From Porticoccus sp. W117 (GTDB lineage: Bacteria; Pseudomonadota; Gammaproteobacteria; Pseudomonadales; Porticoccaceae), in assembly GCF_030341905.1 (NCBI RefSeq), contig NZ_JATAAF010000004.1, positions 67,001 to 131,000 on the forward strand: 64,000 bases of DNA, in the 5' to 3' direction. Below, one piece after another: positions 8,465 through 19,600 of the stretch. The translations under genes and the position numbers were made by a program. The notes beneath the pieces are model-generated. The model saw nothing but the letters and a program-made list of their open reading frames with translations, had not been told where the DNA came from and searched no databases. Numbering within the stretch: position 1 is the first letter of the stretch; every line of letters starts with the position of its first letter.

Positions 8465-9530
8465 TGGGGAGCATAGATGGGCCGTGTGTGCGCAACTTAA
8501 TAACGAATTACAAGAGAATACAGAACGGCAAAATTGGGTAGATTATGCCAAAGGCATAGGGATCATCTTGGTTGTTTATGGCCATGTTGTGCGAGGTTTA
8601 TATAGTGCTGGAATCCCTATTTCAGAACGCTTCTACCAAATATCTGATAGCGTTATATATAGTTTCCATATGCCGCTGTTCTTTTTTCTATCCGGGCTTT
8701 TCTTCCTAAGTACTTACAATAAATACAAAGCAGGCAGAAGCGTTTTAAAAAAAGTGGATGTTATTGTATATCCCTATATTATCTGGTCTTTGCTTCAAGG
8801 CTTTATAGAGGTTTTTTTAGCTCAATACACTAACGGTGATGTTAGTGCTTCGGAGGTTTTGCGGCTTTGGGATCCGAGAGCGCACTTTTGGTTTTTGTAT
8901 GCGTTGTTTTTAATTTTTTCCTTATGTTGCGTAATATTCTGGGCTTTTAAAGGGGCTGCTATATACGTTGCCTTGCTATCGTCTTTGGTTATTTATTTAT
9001 GGCCGTCAATATTGCCTGAATCAACAGCATCCATTCATATTTCGCAGAATCTTGTATTTTTTATAGCTGGCATCGCTTTTTCTCGCTTCAGTTGCCACGA
9101 TTTTTGGCGCAAGAAGTGGCTGCTTTATATTTCAATAGTCGGTTTTTCTCTTAGTCAGTATGTATTTCATATAACTTGGGGAGGGCACTACGGCGACCGG
9201 GGTGTCAACACGTTGTTGCTGGCCCTAGTCTCTATTACTCTGATTGTTTCGCTTTGTCATAGGTTGCCAGATAAGGGGTTGGCATGGCTCCTTACACTGG
9301 GTGTTTCTTCAATGGCGATTTATCTTATTCACATTTTATCTGGAAGTGGTGTAAGAATTTTATTGCAGTCATTGCTTTCCATAAACAATTTTTGGGTTCA
9401 CCTTGCCTTAGGAATGGTTTTCGGGTTGCTGCTGCCTATAGTGTTTTCTGCAGTAGTGAAAAAGATAGGATTTAAATATATTTTCTCTGCGCCGATTAGC
9501 CGATGGGTTCAAAGGTTTGGGAAGAAATAG
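8424..9530 (+). CDS. Membrane acyltransferase (acyltransferase-3 family)
   Basis: About 350-368 residues with about ten hydrophobic segments. The family signature NWVDYAKGIGIILVVYGHV at residue about 37 carries the conserved His of O-acetyltransferases of the fucose-4-O-acetylase/OafA type. It would acylate a sugar of the surface glycan using an acyl-CoA or similar donor. The start is unclear: ATG 8424 overlaps the GT4 gene by 41 bp, ATG 8442 by 23 bp, and GTG 8484 follows a GGGGAG sequence at 8466-8471. It converges with the GT4 gene on the other strand with only 2 bp between the stop codons. Confidence 0.84.
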   Translation: MQKQYLMAFVKLANGEHRWAVCAQLNNELQENTERQNWVDYAKGIGIILVVYGHVVRGLYSAGIPISERFYQISDSVIYSFHMPLFFFLSGLFFLSTYNKYKAGRSVLKKVDVIVYPYIIWSLLQGFIEVFLAQYTNGDVSASEVLRLWDPRAHFWFLYALFLIFSLCCVIFWAFKGAAIYVALLSSLVIYLWPSILPESTASIHISQNLVFFIAGIAFSRFSCHDFWRKKWLLYISIVGFSLSQYVFHITWGGHYGDRGVNTLLLALVSITLIVSLCHRLPDKGLAWLLTLGVSSMAIYLIHILSGSGVRILLQSLLSINNFWVHLALGMVFGLLLPIVFSAVVKKIGFKYIFSAPISRWVQRFGKK

Positions 9531-9532
9531 AA

Positions 9533-10708
9533 CTATGCCAAACAAGATTCGTAGATAGAGCTCAATTTTTCAGATGCAAATTTTGTGGAGTAACGTTCTT
9601 CCATGCGGAGTTTTGCTGCTTTGCCCAATTTCTGGCAGTAGTCAGGCTCGTTTAAAAGTTTTTCAAGGGAGTTACTTAATTGTTCTGCAAGGTTGTATTG
9701 CATTGGCATAAATAGCGAGTTCATATCAGGGCGATTTATTCCTTCCCAGCGATTTGTGTTGGAGTTTAATGGAACGTTTAATAGTAAGCCTGATTGTTCA
9801 TGTTCGATAGATTCAGGTATGGCGAAAATATCCGTACAAACGCTGGCAGTTCCTTCCATGCCCGCTTCTATGGGAACCCAACCTAAAGATTCATCCAGAG
9901 TGGGGAAAAGCAGCATATCTGTACTTTTCATGAATTCTTTCACAGTAGCATTGGGTTGAGCCCCAAGTAACTTTATCCAAGGATTACTCTGGGCGCGCTG
10001 CATGATTTTTTTCGACTCTTCCGACTCCTCGCCACAGTATGTGTGCTTATCCAAGCTGGAAATGACAGATAACTCGATATCTGCCCCTTTTTCCTGTAAA
10101 TTTTCCACGGCTAGTATACAAGCCAATAATCCTTTCCGAAGGTAATCATTGCCAACAAAAAGCAGCTGCAGTGGCCTATTTGAAACAGGTGGCTTTGGTG
10201 GGGTATCAATTATTGTTGAGCTGCTGATGCCTCCTCGAAAAACACGTATCTTCTTTGCAATTTCATATTCACCTGCTGCCTCAAAACCTTGAATGGCAAG
10301 CTTTGCGGCACTGTCTGATAAGCCCAATAATGCTGTACAGCGATCAGAGCGCAATGCCTTTCTGGTCAATTCGGTTTGCCAGTTTTTTACTGGGCCAAAA
10401 TGCCGGGGAAACTCAAGCTCAAATGAGACGACAAAGGGTGGCCCATTCATCGGAACCTTGTTAAAAGTGTGGATAAGGTCAGTTCTGGTTGGAAGTAAAA
10501 TGCGGTTGTTTTCATAAAAATTATGGCGGGATGAGATCCCTTCCCAGGGTACTGTTCTCAGCTTATAAAAATTATAGTTATCTGGTTTCAGCGCATAGCT
10601 AACTTTTTCGAGTCCATAACAAGGGCTGACTATTCCGATGTTGATGCCACCTGGGGCAAGGTTGATAGGTTCTCTATCAGGTATTTTAATGGCATTTAAC
10701 GAAGTCAT
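9533..10708 (-). CDS. GT4-family glycosyltransferase
   Basis: 391 residues, GT-B type. The C-lobe shows LQLLFVGNDYLRKGL (about residue 180), a disordered insert with KHTYCGEESEESKK, and the E-x7-E run in DESLGWVPIEAGMEG. It is the last gene of the minus-strand run, and its ATG overlaps the stop of the GT39-type gene (ATGA at 10705-10708). The N-terminal lobe lacks an obvious donor signature. It probably adds a sugar to the same glycan as its operon partners. Confidence 0.84.
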   Translation of the reverse strand: MTSLNAIKIPDREPINLAPGGINIGIVSPCYGLEKVSYALKPDNYNFYKLRTVPWEGISSRHNFYENNRILLPTRTDLIHTFNKVPMNGPPFVVSFELEFPRHFGPVKNWQTELTRKALRSDRCTALLGLSDSAAKLAIQGFEAAGEYEIAKKIRVFRGGISSSTIIDTPPKPPVSNRPLQLLFVGNDYLRKGLLACILAVENLQEKGADIELSVISSLDKHTYCGEESEESKKIMQRAQSNPWIKLLGAQPNATVKEFMKSTDMLLFPTLDESLGWVPIEAGMEGTASVCTDIFAIPESIEHEQSGLLLNVPLNSNTNRWEGINRPDMNSLFMPMQYNLAEQLSNSLEKLLNEPDYCQKLGKAAKLRMEERYSTKFASEKLSSIYESCLA

Positions 10709-12471
10709 TTTTGGCCTTCTTTCAGCACTGAAAGGTCTGTGCGGTCCGTGCAGTCAAATACAGTAACGTTAGGCTCTAGAAAGAACGGCTTTCTGGCATC
10801 GAATGATACTGCTTTGGAGCAGCTTTTTTCCAGTTCGCTGTAAAAGTTAAAAAACTGTGGTACACCACTCTCATTCAAAAAATACTCATAATTTGATACG
10901 ACCAAGATGCTGAACCCTTTCGATGTCCAGTACTCTAAATGCCACTCTTCATCCTGAAGGGGCCATGCGAAAGGTTTTGCTGCGCCTTCCAGGCTGTCGT
11001 CGTCCGCCTTTTCCAAGCCAAACATTACTCCAGGCAACCCATAATAATAAACCGCATCGGGGTCAGACGATTCGATTAAGCGCTCTTGAGCTTGTTCGGG
11101 TAGCGTGATGCCATATTTGTCGGCAAGGTTTTGATGTCTCCTTCGCTCATCGGTTTGCGCTATTTTTTGCTTGGGCAAGCGGATTTCAAATGAAGTTAAA
11201 ATTTTTCTATCTTTATAGTTAGCATTAATGAAATCTGCTACTTCATCAGCGATCGGCTTTGCAAGTGCTTGTCGCCATATCTCTAGTGAGCCAAGTAAAG
11301 AAACAGACAAAAAAGCCGCTAATGTCAAACCGCATGCCAGCTTTGTTCGCTTGGGCCGATCTTTGTGAAATATCGCATCTGTAATCACTAGAGCAGCAAA
11401 AAGCTGCATACACGTGAAGTAAGGTATCCAAAGGCCTGAGTGTTGTCGCGATCCAGAAATCACAATAACAACAATCATCGAGATAAATGTGGCCGTCCAA
11501 AATAAATTAATTAAGCTCTTCGAACCTATCGCGCAATACTTTGAGTTTATATAAAAAGGTGTAATCAGGAACAGGGCTGTAGCTATCCAATTGATGCCAT
11601 AGGATGGGTGTCCGGCCCAGTATGCCCATGCGGAAAAGCTGCTTACTAGCCCTTCCTCACTTCTGACGGACATTTGCGCTTGAATTTTTTGATAGTCAAT
11701 AAAATTTTGTATGTCTAATAAAATTCCGATATTTAACACGCACCATATTGGTAGCATGAATGCGGACGAAATAAGAATTGTTTTAATGCCCAGCTGAGCA
11801 CCATATCGGAGAGAGAAGAGTATTAAATGGCCAAGCATAAGTGGTGCGGCCATAATAACGTAAGAATGTTTAAAGCTAACTGCTAGGGCGATGCTTACAC
11901 CCAGGAAGAAGTCATATTTTAGGCTATGAGGATTATCGTTTTTTTTCAGAATGGCAATGAAAACCAGCACTGAGCAAACGGATAAAGGAATGTCGCTCTT
12001 GGATATATGACATAGAAATATCATTGCTGGAATTAGCAATCCGAGAATTCCGATAGTAAGACAGCTCTTTGAAGGTAATCGTAACGACTTCGCGAAAATA
12101 TAAAACAAAGGAGCGATAATTGCCCCCATGGCAGCAGTAACTGTGCGAGCTGTTAAATAAAAGGCTGTTGGGTCCGAAAAGTATTGTGCGCGAAATTCTG
12201 CGGTGCTGTGCCAAATAGGGATGATTCGGCCAATAGCATAAAGAATGCCAAGAAAAACTGCATTTATGTAGTTTAGTAAAGGAGGGTAAAAGTGCTGACC
12301 AGGTATCAGCTGCCCAGTTAGAACCTTTGCTGCTTCATTGACTCGCTCGTCCCCGTGCCAGTAACCGTAGTTCACTCCGATAAGACGAAGCGCAAAGGCC
12401 AGTATAAAGAGGAATAAGAAGATTCTTTTTGGTGGCGCGTCGGCAATGTGTTGGAAATAACGACTGAGCAT
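10705..12471 (-). CDS. GT39/ArnT-like polyprenyl-phosphate-sugar glycosyltransferase
   Basis: 588 residues. The N-terminal two thirds hold many hydrophobic segments, and the first periplasmic loop has GYWHGDERVNEAA. The Asp-Glu there corresponds to the catalytic acidic pair of GT-C enzymes of the PMT/ArnT family, which use a polyprenyl-phosphate sugar outside the inner membrane. The C-terminal 180 residues are a soluble periplasmic domain (DAVYYYGLPGVMFGL and others). It lies in one operon with a UbiA-type prenyltransferase and a small EamA carrier, which could make and flip its donor. The acceptor is unknown. Confidence 0.78.
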   Translation of the reverse strand: MLSRYFQHIADAPPKRIFLFLFILAFALRLIGVNYGYWHGDERVNEAAKVLTGQLIPGQHFYPPLLNYINAVFLGILYAIGRIIPIWHSTAEFRAQYFSDPTAFYLTARTVTAAMGAIIAPLFYIFAKSLRLPSKSCLTIGILGLLIPAMIFLCHISKSDIPLSVCSVLVFIAILKKNDNPHSLKYDFFLGVSIALAVSFKHSYVIMAAPLMLGHLILFSLRYGAQLGIKTILISSAFMLPIWCVLNIGILLDIQNFIDYQKIQAQMSVRSEEGLVSSFSAWAYWAGHPSYGINWIATALFLITPFYINSKYCAIGSKSLINLFWTATFISMIVVIVISGSRQHSGLWIPYFTCMQLFAALVITDAIFHKDRPKRTKLACGLTLAAFLSVSLLGSLEIWRQALAKPIADEVADFINANYKDRKILTSFEIRLPKQKIAQTDERRRHQNLADKYGITLPEQAQERLIESSDPDAVYYYGLPGVMFGLEKADDDSLEGAAKPFAWPLQDEEWHLEYWTSKGFSILVVSNYEYFLNESGVPQFFNFYSELEKSCSKAVSFDARKPFFLEPNVTVFDCTDRTDLSVLKEGQK

Positions 12472-12500
12472 TCGCTTTTTCTCTTAGATATGCGGTGTTT

Positions 12501-12863
12501 TTAGCGTGTCAGCAGAAATAGCCCGGCAACAATGATAAGGGTTCCTGCTATCTTGTTGACGCTCACTGTTTCGCCAAGTAATCCAACGCCTATAAAAAGA
12601 ACCATAATAAAGCTGATTCCGACAAATGGGTAAGCGAGGGATAGTTCTGTATTTTTTAAGGCAAAAAGCCATAACACAGTTCCTACTCCATACAATGCAA
12701 GACCAATTAGAACGAATGGAGAGGTCAATAGGTGGAAGGCGCGAACAATAGTACTGTCATCGTGCATATGAGTTATGGTAGATACACCATACTTAAAAGA
12801 AACCTGTGCGATGGCAGACAAAGTGACGCTGCTAAGAATGACCCATAAATTGCTCATACTCAT
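12501..12863 (-). CDS. Small EamA/SMR-like four-helix membrane protein
   Basis: 120 residues with four hydrophobic helices and PFVGISFIMVLFIGVGLLGE near the third, the pattern of half-size DMT-superfamily proteins such as ArnE/ArnF and SMR transporters. Such proteins act as dimers. In polyprenyl-phosphate-sugar pathways they have been proposed to flip the lipid-linked sugar. It sits 3 bp after the HAD-UbiA gene and 29 bp before the GT39-type gene, which favours a flipping role over drug efflux (inference). The start is ATG 12863 or 12857; no strong RBS is visible, consistent with coupling. Confidence 0.72.
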   Translation of the reverse strand: MSMSNLWVILSSVTLSAIAQVSFKYGVSTITHMHDDSTIVRAFHLLTSPFVLIGLALYGVGTVLWLFALKNTELSLAYPFVGISFIMVLFIGVGLLGETVSVNKIAGTLIIVAGLFLLTR

Positions 12864-12866
12864 AAT

Positions 12867-14309
12867 TTAAAAACTCACGGGGATCAATTTGGCGGTAATT
12901 ACAGCGATACCCGCTAACAGTACAGATACCAAGCTGATTTTATCTTTCAGGGCGAAAACCACGGGGTCCATGCTTATTTTTCCGCGCTTTGCCCATAACC
13001 AAGCTCGATATATCCAGAATAGAAGGAGTGGGCAAATTAGCCATAAAATTTGAGGCGACGCATAGGACTCCACTACATACTCACTGTTTAGGTAAAGGCT
13101 TAATGTCAACGTTGCCAAGCCGCCATTGACAATGCCTGTTGTCATAATTACGTCAATCTCATCTTTCTTGTAATTGCGGCCATTCACCTTTTCTTGGTCG
13201 GACAGTGAAGATACTTCTATGTAGCGCTTCATGTAGGCAAGGCTAAGGAAGAAGAAAACCGAGAAGTTGAGCAGCCAAAGAGATAGGGGGGCTGCTATGA
13301 CGGTGCTTCCAGCAACAATGCGGATGGTGTACAGGCAAGTTAACGAAATGACATCAATGGTTGAATAGTGCTTTAAGTAGAACGAATAAAGGTTCGTAAT
13401 TAAAAAGTAAATTGAAAGTACAACGATAGTTTTTGTGTTCAGCAGTAGGCCGCACGCTACGAAGGCAAATACAATCAGAGCAGCACTGCTAACGAGGCCA
13501 GCTCTGATCGAAAGGTTGCCCGAAGCGAAAGGCCTGTTTTTCTTTTCCGGGTGTGTTCTATCAGACTCAATATCGAGAAGGTCATTTACGATATAGATTC
13601 CAGATGCACAAAAAGAGAACGCGAAGAAAGCGACAACAGAAAGGCCGACAGAGGCAATATCCGAATATTGGTGGGAGAAAATAAGCGGAACGAATATTAG
13701 ACAATTTTTGGCCCATTGGTGAGGCCTGGCTGCTTTGCAAATTATTTTTAGCAAAGGGGGTTTGTTTCTAACGTCAACAGTTGTTTTGCTCTGATCTTGC
13801 GTAAGCTGGCTAATGTTGGCTGACAGGTTAACAAACCCACGGTAACTGGCGGCTTCCCATATTGGGAGGTCGGCTTTGGAGTCCCCAATGTACTCAAATT
13901 CTCCCACCCCTGCCATTTCCTGAATTTTTGCTAGTTTGGCACCACCTTTTAGGTTTTGCCCGGGAGAAGATGCAATCACTGCATCGAAAATGCCTAAGTG
14001 GTTGGCAACCTGTTCTGCAATGGTTTCATCCGATGCTGTTGCCAGAATAACCTTTCTCCCCAAAGCCTTTTGTGTCTTTAGGTATTCCACAACCTCCGAG
14101 TTATAAGGGAGGTGCTTGGCTGAAAAGGTGTAATGGTCGGCTAGGTATCTCTTGAAGTCCGAGCGTCCTTTGAATAAGGCCTTCAGCAGTGCGGCAAACC
14201 GGTTTAAATGTTTCAAGCTGCGCGCAGCCAACTCCAGAGCAATATCGCCCTTTATAAGTGTGCCATCCATATCAACGAATATGGGGGCTGAGGTCTGTGA
14301 GTGTGACAT
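12867..14309 (-). CDS. HAD phosphatase-UbiA prenyltransferase fusion (DPPR-synthase-like)
   Basis: 480 residues with two domains. Residues about 10-170 are a HAD hydrolase: FVDMDGTLIKGD (nucleophile Asp and DxT/V pair), a Thr-containing motif in VILATASDE, and GDSKADLPIW as motif IV. Residues about 190-480 are a UbiA-type membrane prenyltransferase with NDLLDIESDRTHPEKKNRP as the first Asp-rich motif and about eight helices. UbiA proteins of this subgroup move phosphoribose from PRPP to polyprenyl phosphate. The HAD part could remove the 5-phosphate afterwards (inference). It heads a four-gene minus-strand run with the small carrier, the GT39-type transferase and a GT4. The fused architecture is known from other bacteria. 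Confidence 0.82.
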   Translation of the reverse strand: MSHSQTSAPIFVDMDGTLIKGDIALELAARSLKHLNRFAALLKALFKGRSDFKRYLADHYTFSAKHLPYNSEVVEYLKTQKALGRKVILATASDETIAEQVANHLGIFDAVIASSPGQNLKGGAKLAKIQEMAGVGEFEYIGDSKADLPIWEAASYRGFVNLSANISQLTQDQSKTTVDVRNKPPLLKIICKAARPHQWAKNCLIFVPLIFSHQYSDIASVGLSVVAFFAFSFCASGIYIVNDLLDIESDRTHPEKKNRPFASGNLSIRAGLVSSAALIVFAFVACGLLLNTKTIVVLSIYFLITNLYSFYLKHYSTIDVISLTCLYTIRIVAGSTVIAAPLSLWLLNFSVFFFLSLAYMKRYIEVSSLSDQEKVNGRNYKKDEIDVIMTTGIVNGGLATLTLSLYLNSEYVVESYASPQILWLICPLLLFWIYRAWLWAKRGKISMDPVVFALKDKISLVSVLLAGIAVITAKLIPVSF

Positions 14310-14620
14310 GTTTGTTTGGTCAGTGGCTCAATATTTAGGCATTTAAGGGCGAGCGCTTTGCGCTGTTGAATTGTACCAGTGGCTCGAGAAGTGTGACACC
14401 GAGTTACTGCGCAGAAGAGTTAGTGGTCGATATGGCGGATTAATTATGCGAGTGCCGCTCTAAATTGAAGATGATTAAGATGTAAGTGCCAATATCAAGG
14501 CTTGTGTTGCAGTTCTCATTCTGTGAGTGTGCTGGGCAGTTGGCGACTTGTGGCACTGACAAGATTGGTGCGTATTCTCTATAATCGCGCAGACTTTGTG
14601 ACATATCTTCAGGATGTAAA
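14310..14620. other. 311-bp divergent intergenic region
   Basis: This lies between the minus-strand HAD-UbiA gene and the plus-strand Gly-rich lipoprotein. It should hold both promoters; only the plus-strand one (14556-14585) is recognisable. No RNA gene, repeat or conserved ORF was seen. Confidence 0.6.
14556..14585 (+). promoter_or_regulatory. Sigma-70 promoter for the Gly-rich lipoprotein gene
   Basis: CTGACA at 14556-14561, an 18-bp spacer and a perfect TATAAT at 14580-14585, placed 35 bp before ATG 14621. The leader is short, with AGGA about 7 nt before the ATG as the ribosome site. Confidence 0.6.
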
Positions 14621-16225
<1,605 letters not shown>

Positions 16226-16613
16226 TCCTTCTGTAGCTATTTGATTTCAAAGGGTATTTGGTTAAAAGGCGCAGGCGCTGCTATATGCTTGCGCCTTTTT
16301 GTTTGGCTTGATCTCATTTTTGGCGGGAATTTTGCATTTGGGGGTTTTAAGGGGTTGCAGTGCCAATTTTGTGGCGTTGTTTGAAGGCCTCTAAGTATGT
16401 GAAGCTCTTGGGTTTTGTGAGGCGGTTCAAATTATTCTCCCGTGAACGATACAGTCGTCACAACAATGTAGTTCCTTCGTGGTATTTCACTATTTGATAG
16501 ATAACAATTCCGCCTAGCTACTGGGTAGTAAAGTTCTACCGTTTGGCAGCGAATTGCAGAGCTTGGCTGTGCCCAGGTTTCTTGATAAGAGCGAACTGAC
16601 TTCTAGACATCTT
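16226..16613. other. 388-bp intergenic region
   Basis: It contains the terminator of the lipoprotein gene (16264-16300) and, further on, presumably the promoter of the large dihaem protein. I checked for riboswitch-like structure and RNA genes and saw none I could support. Confidence 0.6.
16264..16300 (+). terminator. Rho-independent terminator
   Basis: AAAAGGCGCA (16264-16273) pairs with TGCGCCTTTT (16290-16299), followed by more T. It lies 38 bp after the lipoprotein stop. Confidence 0.85.
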
Positions 16614-19600
16614 ATGAACGTTAAACATTTTTCAGCACTTAAGTATTCAGCTTTTTTGGCAACCATTTTTGTGGGTGCTTCGTTTGCTGATGTTCCTAAT
16701 GTGCAGCAGGGGCAGCCTGGAACTTTCTTGGCTGGCCCGAGCACTCATCCTGAGCTGTCCCAGCAGGGGCGTTTAGCCATTATGGAGTCTTTGGGAGGCT
16801 ATATCGTATCGATTCCTGAAGGTCCGGGCAGTAGTGCTGGCAGTAATCTTAGAAATCAGGTGTGGGATTTTTCTAATTTGTCGAACCCTGTTTTGATTGA
16901 GGCTGACTTTGGCCAGACCTCAATGCCATATCAAGCGCATGGCACAGTAAAAAGGTACGATTTGTCGACAGGGCAGGTTCAGGTAGATCTGGGCAATCAG
17001 GTTGGTGCAACCCTGGGAACAGACGGGCAGCTGAGCACTAGTGTATGGCGTGGCCCAAGTACTGGCCCTCAAGGTGCAAATAAGTCGGCACTCCACTATC
17101 CATGGACAGCGACCACTTGGGGTTTTTATGAACCCATCCAAAGTCTTGGTGAGCTCTATTTTGAGGGTCAGCGCACGGCTACCTGGGATCACTGGGGTAT
17201 AACGGGCAACTTGATTGGTATGCCTAACTTCATGGGCAACCTGATGATTTATGTGAGTGATCAGGCGAACCGAGGTGTGGCAGCTTACGATGTCTCTGAT
17301 CCATCAAACCCTGTTCTGCTTGACCTCTTGCAAGATAATGTTGGTGTTATCAATCCGAATAATTCTGAGGGTGCTACTAACGTTGGTACTGTTGTTACTG
17401 CTCAGAACCAAGGTCAAATTACACGCTCTCGCCCCATCGGCGGGTACTGGCAAGAAGTGCACGGTCACCATGTGGTTATTGCGTCACGTGCTAATGATGT
17501 CAGCGTGCTGCGTGGCGGTATTATTGTTGTGGACTTTTCGGATCCAACTAACCTGGAAGTGTCTTGTTACATCGAGCTGGATAACGACCCAATGTACGTC
17601 AACTTTCAGGATGAATACGCTTTTGTTGATCGTTACAAGGTGAATATTGAAACCTGTGAGGTGGCTGTTGAGTTTGATGAGGGTGCTCATGATGCTGAGA
17701 TGAGTCAGTTTGCCTTGCCGTTAGGTAATATACTGATTGCCGGAGGCATCACCCGTGATACCTCTAATGAGAGTGTCGATGAGCAAGGTATGTCTGTGTG
17801 GGTTCACCAGTCGGCACCAGATACTCGCCCGCCATCTGTAGCTTACCATGTGCCAAGGGATGGACAAACCAACTACCCTACTTTTGCGCCGATCAGCGTT
17901 TCAATTCCAGAGACATTGCGTGGCCGCACTCTGGTTCCAGGGCAAAATATCATTATTCGCCAAGTAGATTCCCAGGGTAATCTTGGGCAGCCTCTTGGGC
18001 TTGATTACCGCCTCAGTCACGCTGGGATGTTAACCATTGACCCAGACGGTGAACTGACGGCGAATACTACCTATCAAGTGACTTTGGTGGGCATCGAAGA
18101 CTATATGGGCAATGCAATGCCTTCATACAGCTTTGCGTTCTCCACGGGCAGTGGTGTTGTTGATCCTGGCCCCAATCCTGATCCAGAGCCAACAAATCGT
18201 CCGCCGGTTATTGATGGTGTTAGCCTGTCACCGGGAAGCAGCGTCGATGTTGGTGAGACTGTGGTATTGACTGTAAGTGCCGCGGATCCTGATGGTGACT
18301 CACTTACCTATCGCTTTACGTCTGGTGACGGCTCTTATACTTCTGGCTGGATTGGTTCCAGTAGCCATGGAATATCTTATTCGGCTGCGGGAAACTACAC
18401 CGCTCGAGTAGAAGTCCGTGATGACTCCGGTAGCATTGTGAGCACAAGCCGTGTGATATCCGTGGCTAATGTTTCCCCTCCTCCAAGTGATGGCGTTGAT
18501 TTTGCTAATGCCAGTTCTCCACTACACTGCTCTGTGGAAGATCAACTAATTTGGGTTGTAAATCCAGATAACGACTCGGTAGTAAGTCTTTCGGCGCAGG
18601 GTGGTGGCATTATCGATACTATCTCGGGTGTTGATGATCCTAGAAGTGTATATCAGGGTGCTGATGGTACTGTTTGGGTGGCGTCAAAAGGCTCTGACAG
18701 TGTTCGTGCATACAGTAGCAATGGTGGGCTGATTGCAACAATTAATACTGGCTATGGCTCCGCGCCATCCGGTTTGGTGGCAAGTCATAACGGTGCCGAT
18801 ATATATGTTGCTCTTTATGGTAGCGGCGAAATAGCGAGAATTAATGTTGCCACTCGTGCGGTTGCTGACCGGATTGCCGTTGGGCCGACACCGAAGGCAA
18901 TGGCCATTACAAGAGACGATCGTCGTTTGTATGTGACCCGCTTTATATCACCAGAAAACTGGGGTGAAATTTGGGAAATTGACCTGGCAACGTTCAGCCT
19001 TCGCAATACCATTCGCCTGGTTAAAAGTGATGAGCCAGATACCATTATCAATGGCCTTGGTGTGCCAAATTACCTGTCGTCTATTGTTATTGCACCTTCT
19101 GGTGATTACGCCTACTACACAGGTAAAAAAGATAATACGGATAGAGGGCTGCTAACTGGTACCTCTGATCTGGATGATGACAACAGTGTCCGCCCTCTGA
19201 TTGGCAAGATTAACCTGGTGTCTTCGAGTGAAGAATACGACAGCAGGGTAGACCTAGATAACCGTGAGGCTCCTTTCGCTTTAACGTTTTCTGCGGATGA
19301 GCGCTATCTGTTTGCTGCTTTGCAGGGAAACAATGAGGTGATGGCCTTAGAGTTGAATGGTCAGGGCAATGTGGCTGAATTTACCGGTTTCTTTGCTGTT
19401 GGATCTGCGCCTCAAGGCTTGTGCATGGATGCGACAAATAACGCGCTATATGTGAAAAACTTCCTAAGTCGCGATGTATCGAAAGTTGACTTAACTGCCT
19501 TTCTTTCTCAGGGAACCTTAAATCCACCTATTGAAGTGTTCTCTACTGTGACTAATGAGGCGCTGACCCCAGAGGTATTGGCCGGTAAGCAAATTTTTTA

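Noticed and set aside
16226-16613. Possible riboswitch before the giant dihaem protein gene
   Set aside because: I looked for c-di-GMP (GEMM) and similar conserved cores and did not find them.
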